Source: PALSA-600 sp963842335
Lineage (GTDB): Bacteria > Actinomycetota > Thermoleophilia > Gaiellales > Gaiellaceae
NCBI GenBank assembly: GCA_963842335.1
Contig: CAWJGF010000006.1
Coordinates: 1 to 64,000 of the forward strand
Direction of reading: 5' to 3'
Length of the DNA stretch: 64,000 bases
The notes beneath the pieces are model-generated. The model was given only the letters and a program-made list of their open reading frames with translations, had not been told where the DNA came from and did not search any database. Of the stretch, positions 15,562 through 23,060 are shown one piece after another (position 1 is the stretch's first letter; each line of letters begins with the position of its first letter). The position numbers and the translations under genes are program-made.

Positions 15562-16308
15562 TCAGACCGCTCGAACTTCTGCGAGCCGCTCGAGTGCGAA
15601 CTTGTCGGTCCCGCTGGGGTCCCAGCAGGCAGCGGCTTCCCATGCGGCCCATGCTTGCGCGGCAGCGTCGTGCGTGTCGTCGTCCAGTCCGGCGGCGTTG
15701 TATGGCAAGACCAGGTCGAGGTCGGGGACGTCGATGTGCGTCTCGTCCCAGTCGATCAGCGCGACCCGATCCGCGGTCATACGGATGTTGCCAGGGTTGG
15801 GGTCGCCGTGAACGACGCACTGCTCTCGTCCGGCGAGCCGCGCCCACGCTGCTCGGCATCGAACGACGCCCTCAGGCGGCATCGTGCCGAGGTCGATCTT
15901 CGTCCCGGTTTCCGCGTGCATGAGGTCGGTCGATGATCGCCAGCCCGGGCGTTGGGGCCAGCCGTGCGTCAGTCGGTGCAGCTGGCGGAATGTGTCGGCG
16001 ACGCGACGCCAGTCGGCCTCCGTTTCGGGCGGTCCGCCCTCCATGTACGTCATCACGACCAGACCGTCGCTGAAGTACCGGCCGTCCATGGTCGGGATCG
16101 GCACCGGCACCGTCATCCCTTCACGGTCGAGGTGTCGCAAGAGCTCGGTCTCCCACGAGAGGTCGGCGTCGGTGCGGTTGCGGAGCCGACCGACGGCAAG
16201 CTGCCCGGTGACGCGCACGCTCCACACCTCGTTGACGCCAACTCCGCCGGTGAGCGGTTCGATACGGGTGACGTCGTCACCCCACTGATCAAGTGCCTCC
16301 CATCCCAC
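15562..16308 (-). CDS. Small APH-family phosphotransferase
   Basis: A 248-residue kinase-fold protein. The catalytic loop CVVHGDPNPGNI contains the Brenner-type HGDxxxxN motif with Asp as base, and VALIDWDETHIDVPDLDL supplies the metal-binding Asp. The N-terminal lobe (VNEVWSVRVTGQLAVGRLRN) is compact. This is an aminoglycoside/choline-kinase-like fold, but nothing points to antibiotic resistance as opposed to a metabolic or macrolide substrate. The gene stands between the SDR and a membrane protein, all on the minus strand. Confidence 0.82.
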   Translation of the reverse strand: MGWEALDQWGDDVTRIEPLTGGVGVNEVWSVRVTGQLAVGRLRNRTDADLSWETELLRHLDREGMTVPVPIPTMDGRYFSDGLVVMTYMEGGPPETEADWRRVADTFRQLHRLTHGWPQRPGWRSSTDLMHAETGTKIDLGTMPPEGVVRCRAAWARLAGREQCVVHGDPNPGNIRMTADRVALIDWDETHIDVPDLDLVLPYNAAGLDDDTHDAAAQAWAAWEAAACWDPSGTDKFALERLAEVRAV

Positions 16309-16377
16309 GCCTTACATCTTCGCGGAGGTCATCAAGTGCACGACCGCCGGACTACAACGCGGTTCGCTGCGGAGTGT

Positions 16378-16644
16378 TCACGAACGACGCCTGAGCCCAC
16401 CCTCCAAGATGAGACGGCGAACAACAGCGACGATTCCGCGTCCGATGGAGTCCAGCGTGACCACGCCGACCAACAAAAGCGCGAGCACGACGAGGGGTGC
16501 GCCGCCCTCCCGGTCGCCGTGAGCGCGTGCGACGACCATCTCGGCAACGGCGACGAGGAGCGCAACGGTGAAGAACACTCGGCCGGGCTGGGAGAGCCGC
16601 AGCCGGTGACCGAGCCACCTCCAATAGCTTCGAGGGCTCGCCAC
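16378..16644 (-). CDS. Small membrane protein of unknown function
   Basis: An 88-residue protein. The basic start MASPRSYWRWLGHRLRLSQP is followed by two hydrophobic segments (VFFTVALLVAVAEMVVA and APLVVLALLLVGVVTL) and a basic amphipathic end (GIVAVVRRLILEGGLRRRS). No family is recognised. It could share a transcript with the phosphotransferase gene 69 bases downstream. GTG is the probable start codon. Confidence 0.55.
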   Translation of the reverse strand: MASPRSYWRWLGHRLRLSQPGRVFFTVALLVAVAEMVVARAHGDREGGAPLVVLALLLVGVVTLDSIGRGIVAVVRRLILEGGLRRRS

Positions 16645-16664
16645 GCGTGAAGTCTAGGTCATGC

Positions 16665-16738
16665 TCGGAAGTGCCACGAGCGCCGAGACTCAGCAACCTG
16701 GTCCAAGACCAAACAAGGTTGCGGGGAGAGATCTCGGC
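16665..16738 (+). repeat. 42-bp dispersed repeat, copy A, with a foldable 3' extension
   Basis: Matches 13510-13551. Here the element can fold into three stacked stems: GCCGAGA (16682-16688) with TCTCGGC (16732-16738), GCAACC (16693-16698) with GGTTGC (16717-16722), and TGGTC (16699-16703) with GACCA (16707-16711). It ends about 45 bases before the frameshifted GNAT gene. Confidence 0.6.
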
Positions 16739-16782
16739 CGTGGTGGCGAGGCGAGCTCGGAAGTGCGAGGCTCCGTTCTGAC

Positions 16783-17540
16783 GTGACGCTGCACTTTCCG
16801 ACGCGTGCCGAGCGGACCGGCAAGCAGCCCCATATTGCCAGCCTCGGAGAGAAGGTCTGGCCCGAATTCATGTACCACGACGATGTCCTCGACCGCCTCT
16901 TTGGCCGCGTGGTCGCGGAGTACCCGGAGTTCCTCTTCTACGCGTGGGACGACGAGCGCGAGGAGGTCGTGGGCGGTGGTCACGCGATTCCCGCAGCGTG
17001 GGACGGGGTGATCGCGAATCTTCCGGATGGGGGTATCGACGCTGTTGTCGAAGCGAGGTTTGCGGAGGGCGCGCCGAAGCCGAACGTGCTCTGTGCGCTG
17101 CAGATCCTGATCGCCCCCGAGTATCGCGGCCAGGGTTTGAGCCGCCGCATGATCGAGCGGATGGCAGAAATCGGCCGCGGCCATGGACTCGACACCTTGA
17201 TCGCACCTGTGCGGCCGACGCTGAAGCAACGCTATCCGCTGACGCCGATCGAGCGCTATCTCTCGTGGCGACGGCAGGACGGCACACACGTCGACCCGTG
17301 GTTGCGGACGCACGAGCGGCTCGGCGCAGACATCGTCAAGGTCGCCCCGGAATCGATGCGGGTCTCGGGAACCGTGGCGGAGTGGGAGGAATGGACGGAA
17401 CTGGCGCTCCCGAGAGCGGCGCCTACGTCGTGCCCGGGGCGCTGGCGCCAATCGAGATCGACCGCGAGCGCGACGAAGGCCTTTATCTAGAGCCGAACGT
17501 CTGGATGGTGCACTCGCGCGCGCAGGCCAGCGAGCCGTAG
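16783..17540 (+). pseudogene. GNAT-like acetyltransferase gene with a single-base frameshift
   Basis: Frame 1 reads MTLHFPTRAERTGK and onward through the acetyl-CoA loop LIAPEYRGQGLSRRMIERM to VAEWEEWTELAL, then turns into Arg/Ser-rich noise. A second frame continues the protein as PESGAYVVPGALAPIEIDRE, then YLEPNVWMVHS, to a stop at 17538. Adding one C to the CTCCCGAG run near 17407-17414 joins the two into one 252-residue protein. It may be a true pseudogene or a homopolymer sequencing error. The N-terminal fold is GNAT-like; I do not know the substrate. Confidence 0.7.
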
Positions 17541-17668
17541 GCGCGTGCCTGCGCCGGGCTCAGCAATGACTCCTGACGGGCGTCAGCGGTCGGGATGGCT
17601 CCCTCGCGGAGTTGGCGGTCGTCGCGAGGTCTTGTCGAAGAACGCCTGGACGCTTGAGGGGGCGTGCC

Positions 17669-18301
17669 TCAGTTCGCGGGTCGAGATGGTGTCCGGCTTG
17701 CCGCGACCCCGATCGCTGCGATGACGCCCGTCATGGCACCGAATGTGATGAGGTCGCCGAGCGTGTTTCTCTCGAGCGCGAGGAATGCGGCGGTTGCGAT
17801 CGGCCAGACAGCGACAGGCCACCATGGCGCGAGTCGCGCTCGCCACAGGCCGAGGCCGAGCACAATCGGGGCGAGGAGCAGCGCCAGCAGGGGGAGCAGG
17901 AAGATCGCGAAAGCGGAGGAGTCGCCGATCTGCGTGAGCGCGCCGACTGCGGTGTCGCGCGCGAAGTGGGGCTGGGTGAGCGTGTAGAGCATGAGTGCGA
18001 ACATCGCGCGTCCGGCAGACATCCAGATCGCAGCGACCCCGAAGAGGACACTGCCTGCCGTGATCAGATGAGAGCCTCGCTCGGAGGTGGTGCGTGCCAG
18101 CCCGATCGCAGCCGGGATGAGCAGTAGGCCGCCGAGCAAGAAAAGGGCGGCTGCGAGCAGCTCGGGCGTGCGCGCGTTGGCCACATCTGCGAGTTGCGCT
18201 GCGTAGCTGGACTGCGAGTGGTCGGACCGAACGAGCTCCGCCGCGAGAAGGACGGGAGCGGCGAGAACAAGGAGCCTGCCGCCGAGACGAGATGTGAGCA
18301 T
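17669..18301 (-). CDS. Multi-span membrane protein of unknown function
   Basis: A 210-residue protein starting MLTSRLGGRLLVLAAPVLLA, with ATG 18301 and GGAGG eight bases upstream. About six hydrophobic segments are visible, including ELLAAALFLLGGLLLIPAAI, FAIFLLPLLALLLAPIVLGL and a final GVIAAIGVAA. The first segment may be a signal anchor. The loops carry several charged patches. It is divergent from the sensor kinase across a 168-base region that contains a palindrome, so it is a candidate target of that two-component system. Confidence 0.7.
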   Translation of the reverse strand: MLTSRLGGRLLVLAAPVLLAAELVRSDHSQSSYAAQLADVANARTPELLAAALFLLGGLLLIPAAIGLARTTSERGSHLITAGSVLFGVAAIWMSAGRAMFALMLYTLTQPHFARDTAVGALTQIGDSSAFAIFLLPLLALLLAPIVLGLGLWRARLAPWWPVAVWPIATAAFLALERNTLGDLITFGAMTGVIAAIGVAASRTPSRPAN

Positions 18302-18375
18302 TTGCTGACCTCCGTGAGAGTCGCGCTTGACGTTCTCGACGATAGGAAGCTGGTTCAACCGTGTCGTCGGACAGC

Positions 18376-18395
18376 GGTCGGATCGATGTCCGACC
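18376..18395. promoter_or_regulatory. Perfect palindrome with extra half-sites, operator candidate for the two-component system
   Basis: GGTCGGA (18376-18382) and TCCGACC (18389-18395) form a perfect 7-bp inverted repeat with a 6-base spacer. More GTCGGA half-sites occur at about 18366, 18399 and 18429, so the motif is repeated through the divergent promoter region between the membrane-protein gene and the kinase gene. Confidence 0.5.
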
Positions 18396-18469
18396 GTGGT
18401 CGGATTCGCGTACAAAAGACCGGCCCGTGGTCGGATGCGGGTTTGGGCGCGGCACGCTAGCTTCGGTAC

Positions 18470-19612
18470 ATGAGCCGGAAACTGGAGCGGCCATTCGTCG
18501 TCGACGCTGCCCTCGCGCTCGTCCTCGTCGTGTTGGCCGAGGTGCATGTGTGGTCGGGCGCCGCCGCTGGGCCGAAGGCGGTAACGGCGCCGGCGGGCCT
18601 CGTGATCGCCGGCTCTGTCGCTTGGCGTCGACGTGCACCGCTCGCCGCGGTCGCGATTGCTATGGCAGCTGTGATCGTCCAGACGCTTCTGGCGTCGTCA
18701 CCGCAAGCGCTGTGGCTGATCATCACCTGGATCGTCCTCTTCTACTCCGCAGGCTCTGCGTTACCACGTAGGCGGGCGCTGGTGGCGCTCGCGATTGGTC
18801 TGATCGGCGCGGCGATCGATGAAATGGGAGCAGTTGATCGGAGCGTTCAGGGCTTCGTCTTCGGGCTCTCCCTGGTTGCGGTGCCGTGGCTAGCCGGCCG
18901 TGCCGTTCACCGGCGCGAAGGGAAAGCCGAGGCGCTTGAGCTGCGTTCGGCGCTGCTCGAGCGCGACCGGGAGGAGGCGACCCGCGCGGCAGTGAGAGAT
19001 GAGCGGGCGAGGATCGCGCGAGACCTTCACGACATGGTCGCGCATGCCGTGTCGGTGATGGTCTTGAACGCGGAGGCGGCCGACGCCGTGCTCGACTCGG
19101 AACCTGCGCGGACCCGCGACCAGCTGATGTCGATCCAGCGCACCGGGCGGCAGGCGCTCGGGGAAATGACGCGTCTTCTCGGGATGCTCCGCGAAGGCGA
19201 GCGACTCGAGCTCACGCCGCAGCCTCGCGCTGCCGAACTGGGGGCGCTCGTCGAGGAGGTCCGTGCGGCTGGACTTCCGGTCTCCCTCGAGATAGACGGC
19301 GAGGAGCGCGCCCTGGAGCCGGGGGTCGATCTGGCGATCTATCGGATCGTCCAGGAGGCGCTGACCAACACGCTCAAGCACGGTGGCCGGGCCGCTTCCG
19401 CCGAGGTCGTCGTCCACTTCGGGGCCGCCGCAGTGACAGTCGATGTTCGGGACTACGGCGAAGGCGCAACCGTTTTCAACGGCGGTGGCCACGGCCTGAT
19501 CGGAATGCGCGAGCGCGTCGCGCTTTACGGCGGTTCGGTCGAGGCTGAGCCGCGAGCGACCGGTGGGTTCAGCGTGCGGGCTGTCTTGCCGCTTGAACCG
19601 GTGGGTCGATGA
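18470..19612 (+). CDS. NarL-family sensor histidine kinase (HisKA_3)
   Basis: A 380-residue protein. Four or more hydrophobic segments fill residues 10-140. A coiled linker then leads to the HisKA_3 box DERARIARDLHDMVAHAVSV with the phospho-acceptor His187. The ATPase domain has IYRIVQEALTNTLKHGG (N box), VRDYGEGA (D box) and GGGHGLIGMRERVALYGG (G box). There is no recognisable extracytoplasmic sensor domain, so it may sense the membrane state. The stop overlaps the start of the response regulator by four bases (ATGA). Confidence 0.93.
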   Translation: MSRKLERPFVVDAALALVLVVLAEVHVWSGAAAGPKAVTAPAGLVIAGSVAWRRRAPLAAVAIAMAAVIVQTLLASSPQALWLIITWIVLFYSAGSALPRRRALVALAIGLIGAAIDEMGAVDRSVQGFVFGLSLVAVPWLAGRAVHRREGKAEALELRSALLERDREEATRAAVRDERARIARDLHDMVAHAVSVMVLNAEAADAVLDSEPARTRDQLMSIQRTGRQALGEMTRLLGMLREGERLELTPQPRAAELGALVEEVRAAGLPVSLEIDGEERALEPGVDLAIYRIVQEALTNTLKHGGRAASAEVVVHFGAAAVTVDVRDYGEGATVFNGGGHGLIGMRERVALYGGSVEAEPRATGGFSVRAVLPLEPVGR

Positions 19613-20268
19613 TCAGCGTCCTACTGGCCGACGACGAGGCCCTGGTGCGAGACGGGTTCCGGCTGATCCTCGAGACACAGGCCGACATCCGTGTCGTCGG
19701 AGAGGCCGCGGATGGCGCCACCGCCGTCGAACAGGCACGTGATCTGAAGCCGGATGTCGTGCTGATGGACATCCGTATGCCAAAGCTCGACGGGCTCGAG
19801 GCCACGCGTCGACTACTGGGCTCGTACGCCGACGTCAGGGTGCTCGTCCTGACGACATTCGACAACGACGATTACGTCTACCAGGCCCTCAAGAGCGGCG
19901 CGAGCGGTTTCATGCTCAAGAGCGCCCCACGCGACCAGTTGATCGCGGCTGTCCGAATCGTCGCCCGAGGCGAGCAACTGTTGGCACCGGCAATAACCCG
20001 TCGGCTGATCGAAGACTTCGTGCAGCGACCCGCACCGAGCAGTACGCGTCCGCCGGATCTCGGTGCGCTCAGCGAGCGTGAGCTCGACGTCCTCAAGCTG
20101 ATCGCCAGAGGCGGATCAAACGCGCAGATCGCAGGCGAGCTCTTCATCAGCGAAGCGACCGTGAAGACCCATATCGGCAGGATCTTCTCCAAGCTCGACC
20201 TCCGCGACAGAGCACAAGCGGTCGTGATCGCCTACGAGTCGGGCCTCGTCCGACCCGGAAGCCGTTAA
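19609..20268 (+). CDS. NarL/LuxR-family response regulator
   Basis: A 219-residue protein. The receiver domain has the acidic pair DD at 8-9, the phospho-acceptor D54 (VLMDIRMP), the conserved Thr in VLTTF and Lys in LKSA. The C-terminal LuxR-type helix-turn-helix reads LSERELDVLKLIARGGSNAQ and ISEATVKTHIGRIFSKL. Partner of the kinase immediately upstream, with ATGA overlap. The palindromic GTCGGA sites just upstream of the pair are natural candidates for autoregulation. Confidence 0.94.
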   Translation: MISVLLADDEALVRDGFRLILETQADIRVVGEAADGATAVEQARDLKPDVVLMDIRMPKLDGLEATRRLLGSYADVRVLVLTTFDNDDYVYQALKSGASGFMLKSAPRDQLIAAVRIVARGEQLLAPAITRRLIEDFVQRPAPSSTRPPDLGALSERELDVLKLIARGGSNAQIAGELFISEATVKTHIGRIFSKLDLRDRAQAVVIAYESGLVRPGSR

Positions 20269-20354
20269 CCCGGACAGCGGCCCTCCGTCGAACGGGCCAT
20301 CGACGGTGCGAGCGTTCCCGGGCGCACGCTGAGTCGTCGCCTAGGCTTCCGTCG

Positions 20355-20531
20355 ATGGTGGGCATGCGCTTCTTCCTCTCGGACCTCATCACACACACAG
20401 CGCAAGCGGCGTACAACGAGCACGCCCGTCGGATCCACGAGCGGCTACCGAACGTCGAGGTGCGCCATGTTGGTGGGAGTTCGGTTCCCGGACTCCTGAC
20501 CAGCGGTGACGTCGATCTCCAGGTGCGCGTT
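20355..20531 (+). pseudogene. GrpB-family nucleotidyltransferase gene, cut after about 59 codons
   Basis: The frame starts MVGMRFFLSDLITHTAQA and continues NEHARRIHERLPNVEVRHVG and SVPGLLTSGDVDLQVRV. This is the N-terminal part of a GrpB/UPF0157-type protein, with the G-S-S-V-P-G turn followed by the acidic DVD pair. Homology stops at about 20531, where IS110 transposase sequence begins on the other strand. The C-terminal two thirds are missing from the window. Confidence 0.65.
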
Positions 20532-20907
20532 GCCCCGACCGCGGCAGTGTCGGCTGGTTTGTTGCCAGCGCCGAGCGGGCTGCACGAGTCGCGTCGAGCG
20601 GGTCGTCTTTGCCGTGCAGCCGCCGCTCGGCACGGCTCCTGCGGCCGCTCTCGTGCGCGATCTCGCCGCGAGCGGCCAAACTTCGGGCCAAGCCAGCGCC
20701 GTAGTGACCTGCGCCTTCGATCGCCCAGAGGCGTGCGCCTGGGGCGTGTCGCTCTGCAAAGCGGATCGCCTCGCCATAGCCGCGAGCGTTCGTTGGCGCC
20801 GAGCGCTGAGCGATCAACGCGCCCGTCGGCGCAGCGACAACCGCGAGCACGTGCTGATCGCGATGGGTATCAACACCGACGACGTAATCCAGTTCGTCTG
20901 CAAGCAT
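20527..20907 (-). pseudogene. N-terminal fragment of an IS110-family (DEDD) transposase
   Basis: From ATG 20907 the frame reads MLADELDYVVGVDTHRDQHV, then LWAIEGAGHYGAGLARSL, then LHGKDDPLDATRAARSAL and TLPRSGQR. These are the RuvC-like DEDD motifs D-T-H, the WAIEG Glu and the GK-D-D pair of IS110 N-terminal domains. After about residue 127 the homology ends at the junction with the GrpB fragment. The C-terminal transposase domain with its catalytic serine is absent, so this is inactive. Confidence 0.82.
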
Positions 20908-21180
20908 TCCGACCGATCCTCCGTTCGTAGGGTCCGGTACGCCGGTCTGGAGCAGGGAAACCGCGCGGCAGGTCTGTGATGAGTCACGCCCCACGGGGCG
21001 GACAAGCTCCTGATCAAGCCAACAGCGGGCGCCAGGCCGGCGTCGCCCGCGCATGCTCGGACGATTCATTCGCAAGGCACACAACCAAGCGGCCCGACCC
21101 CTGATGAGTCACAAACAAGCACGAACGACACAGGCTGGCAACGGCCCCTGACGGACCGACCAACCGAGTCTCACAGACCC
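20532..21180 (-). mobile_element. Remnant of an IS110-family element, including its non-coding transposase-proximal end
   Basis: The element is represented by the truncated transposase plus about 270 gene-free bases upstream of its start (20908-21180). In IS110-group elements the non-coding end upstream of the transposase encodes the bridge RNA. Here, on the minus strand, GTGACTCATCA occurs twice and TCAGGGGYC occurs three times, the kind of internal repetition expected in such an end. No inverted repeats or target duplication are visible, as is normal for IS110. The left boundary is set by the GrpB junction; the right boundary is uncertain. Confidence 0.6.
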
Positions 21181-21202
21181 CTGAGGGTCGTAGCCGCCTC
21201 GC

Positions 21203-21883
21203 CTATGTTTCCCAAGTCTCGAGACGCGTGCGGATCGCCTGAACGGCGGCTTCCCAGAGCAGGGTTTCGTCTTCCGCTGACCGCTGATACAGCCCGCCGA
21301 ACGAGCCGTCGCCGAGAGCCTCCCTCCACGTCTTGGGATTTCCGTCCTCGGGCCAGACGACAGGCGGCTTGCGATGCGCAGGCATGGCTACTCCCGGAAG
21401 CCGCGTCCACGGGAAGTTCTCCGACCACGACGCGTGGTCGTAGTCGGGGTCGATTGCGGCGGCAATCTCGTCCGGTCGCCCTTCCCAGAGCTCATGCCAG
21501 ACAACCACCGTGTCGGGCCGGCGTTCTGTCCACGCCAAACCCGACTCGGTGTTTCCGCCGTGACCGTTGACAACGAGGATCCGCGCGAAGCCCTGACCGG
21601 CTAGGGAGTCAACGATGTCCGAGAGGAGGGCGACCAGTGTGGACTCCCGGAGCGTGGGACTGCCTGGGTACTCGGTGAAGCCGTTCACCCCGTATGGCAG
21701 CACCGGCAGCACTGGGATCCCGAGCGGTTCGGCAGCCTCGACTGACGCGCGCTCGGCGAGGATGTTGTCGGTCTCGAGAGAGAGGTACGCATGCTGCTCG
21801 GTCGAGCCGACGGGGAGGACGATCCGGTCGTCTCGACGCAGGTAGGCCTCGAGCTGGCCCCAGTTGAGATTGCGGACTCTCAC
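21203..21883 (-). CDS. Creatininase-family amidohydrolase
   Basis: A 226-residue protein starting at GTG 21883 (VRVRNLNWGQLEAYL). The creatininase metal site is visible: GSTEQHAYLSLETDNILAE gives Glu, His and Asp ligands, and VVNGHGGNTES gives the conserved GHGGN. Members hydrolyse creatinine, and others act in riboflavin/F420 or mycofactocin pathways (MftE). The E-x-H-x(8)-D spacing fits. With no pathway neighbours, the substrate is open. An upstream extension of the frame to 21976 is not supported by homology. Confidence 0.85.
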   Translation of the reverse strand: MRVRNLNWGQLEAYLRRDDRIVLPVGSTEQHAYLSLETDNILAERASVEAAEPLGIPVLPVLPYGVNGFTEYPGSPTLRESTLVALLSDIVDSLAGQGFARILVVNGHGGNTESGLAWTERRPDTVVVWHELWEGRPDEIAAAIDPDYDHASWSENFPWTRLPGVAMPAHRKPPVVWPEDGNPKTWREALGDGSFGGLYQRSAEDETLLWEAAVQAIRTRLETWET

Positions 21884-21985
21884 CGTGCGAACGCTAACGC
21901 CGAGGCGAACCCTCGGCTGGGCCAGTGTTCGGGAGTGACCCCTGAACGGCGCGCTTCCATTAGGTGTCGAACTCATCCTTGTCGG

Positions 21986-22954
21986 CTAGATGTGTTCGGG
22001 AAGACCGAAGCGGCCGGGCAGCGCGGGGTCGGCGAAGAAGGTGATCTCGTCGACCTTGCTGCCGCTCAAGGTGAGCACCATCATGCCCCGAGGCTGCGAG
22101 CGCAGGTAGTAGCCGAAGGCCGGCTGGCCGTTGGCGCGGGTCGGGCGTAGCTGTAGTGGGGCCCCGCGAACCTCGGCGCGGTCGTGGAGGAACACGCCGA
22201 TCGCTTCGTGTCCAATGAGCTCGAGCGGCTGCGGCGGCATGGTCACACGAGCGTCGGAGCTCAACAGAGTTAGGAGGCGCGCCGTGTCGCCGGCTTCGAC
22301 GGCGTCGCTGAAGGTGGCGAGAAGGTTCCGTTCGGTCGGCGAGTCGGGAAGCGGCGCCTGCTGGCGTTCGACGGTGCACGAGTCGAGCGTTGCGCGTGCG
22401 CGTTGGAGCGCGGCTTTGACCGACTGCGGCGTCGTTTCGAGGATCGAGGCGGCTTCGTTGGTGTGGAAGCCGAGCACGTCCCGTAGCACGAGCGCTGCGC
22501 GCTGCTTTGCAGGCAGCTGCTGCAGCGCGACGATGAACGAGAGCTGGATCCCTTCGCGCTGCTCGTAGCGTGCTTCAGGTCCGGGAGCGGGATCCGGAAG
22601 CGCGCTGTCCGCGTAAGGCTCGAGCCAGCTGGGCTCGACGGCGCGGCGGGTTCTTGACGGTGTCATGGTCTTCTCCGTGGCGGGGCGGCGCCCGCGTTCG
22701 CGAATTGCGTTGAGACTCCGGTTGGTTGCGATTCGGTAGAGCCAGGAGCGCAGCGACGCCCGCTCCTCGAAGCCGTTGAGCCCGCGCCAGGCGGCGAGGA
22801 GTGTTTCCTGGACGAGATCCTCGGCGTCCTGCACGGAGCCGAGTAGCCGGTAGCAATGCAGCTGAAGCTCGCGCCGGAACGGCTCGACCAGCGACGCGAA
22901 CGCGCGCTCGTCGCCTCCCTTGGCCCGCTCGAGATCGACGGTCATCGCATCCAT
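21986..22954 (-). CDS. ECF-type sigma-70 factor with C-terminal SnoaL-like domain (TIGR02960-like)
   Basis: About 322 residues. Region 2 reads FRRELQLHCYRLLGSVQDAE, then DLVQETLLAAWRGLNGFE and LRSWLYRIATNRSLNAIRER. Region 4 is LQQLPAKQRAALVLRDVLGF followed by TNEAASILETTPQSVKAALQ. A C-terminal NTF2/SnoaL-like domain (about 205-320) ends RFGLPEHI. This layout matches the sigma factors grouped as TIGR02960, where the C-terminal domain replaces an anti-sigma factor. The start is ATG 22954 or ATG 22945. It is divergent from an MFS gene across a perfect inverted repeat. Confidence 0.87.
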   Translation of the reverse strand: MDAMTVDLERAKGGDERAFASLVEPFRRELQLHCYRLLGSVQDAEDLVQETLLAAWRGLNGFEERASLRSWLYRIATNRSLNAIRERGRRPATEKTMTPSRTRRAVEPSWLEPYADSALPDPAPGPEARYEQREGIQLSFIVALQQLPAKQRAALVLRDVLGFHTNEAASILETTPQSVKAALQRARATLDSCTVERQQAPLPDSPTERNLLATFSDAVEAGDTARLLTLLSSDARVTMPPQPLELIGHEAIGVFLHDRAEVRGAPLQLRPTRANGQPAFGYYLRSQPRGMMVLTLSGSKVDEITFFADPALPGRFGLPEHI

Positions 22955-22970
22955 GACACCAGGTTTGTCG

Positions 22971-22993
22971 GAAACGGACCGGCGGTCCGTTTC
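22971..22993. promoter_or_regulatory. Perfect 10-bp inverted repeat (TetR-type operator candidate)
   Basis: GAAACGGACC (22971-22980) and GGTCCGTTTC (22984-22993) flank GGC. The palindrome lies 17 bases upstream of the sigma-factor ATG and about 68 bases upstream of the MFS start, inside their shared divergent promoter region. The size and symmetry are those of a TetR-family operator; no TetR gene is seen in the window. Confidence 0.6.
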
Positions 22994-23060
22994 GCGGCAT
23001 CGCGGTGTCTTTGACGTCCGCACAACCGCGAATCGGAGATGAGCTGATGCAGAAGCAACG

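Noticed and set aside
15562..16308. Aminoglycoside-resistance gene
   Set aside because: Only the general kinase fold is visible. The protein is short and has no resistance context.
16665..16738. SAM riboswitch, suggested by the GCAACC near a multi-stem element
   Set aside because: The other conserved SAM-I and SAM-IV core segments are absent, and the next gene is not in methionine metabolism.
5769..21180. Integron cassette array, suggested by many small accessory genes and palindromes
   Set aside because: Genes lie on both strands, no attC-type GTTRRRY/RYYYAAC pairs are found between them and no integrase is present.
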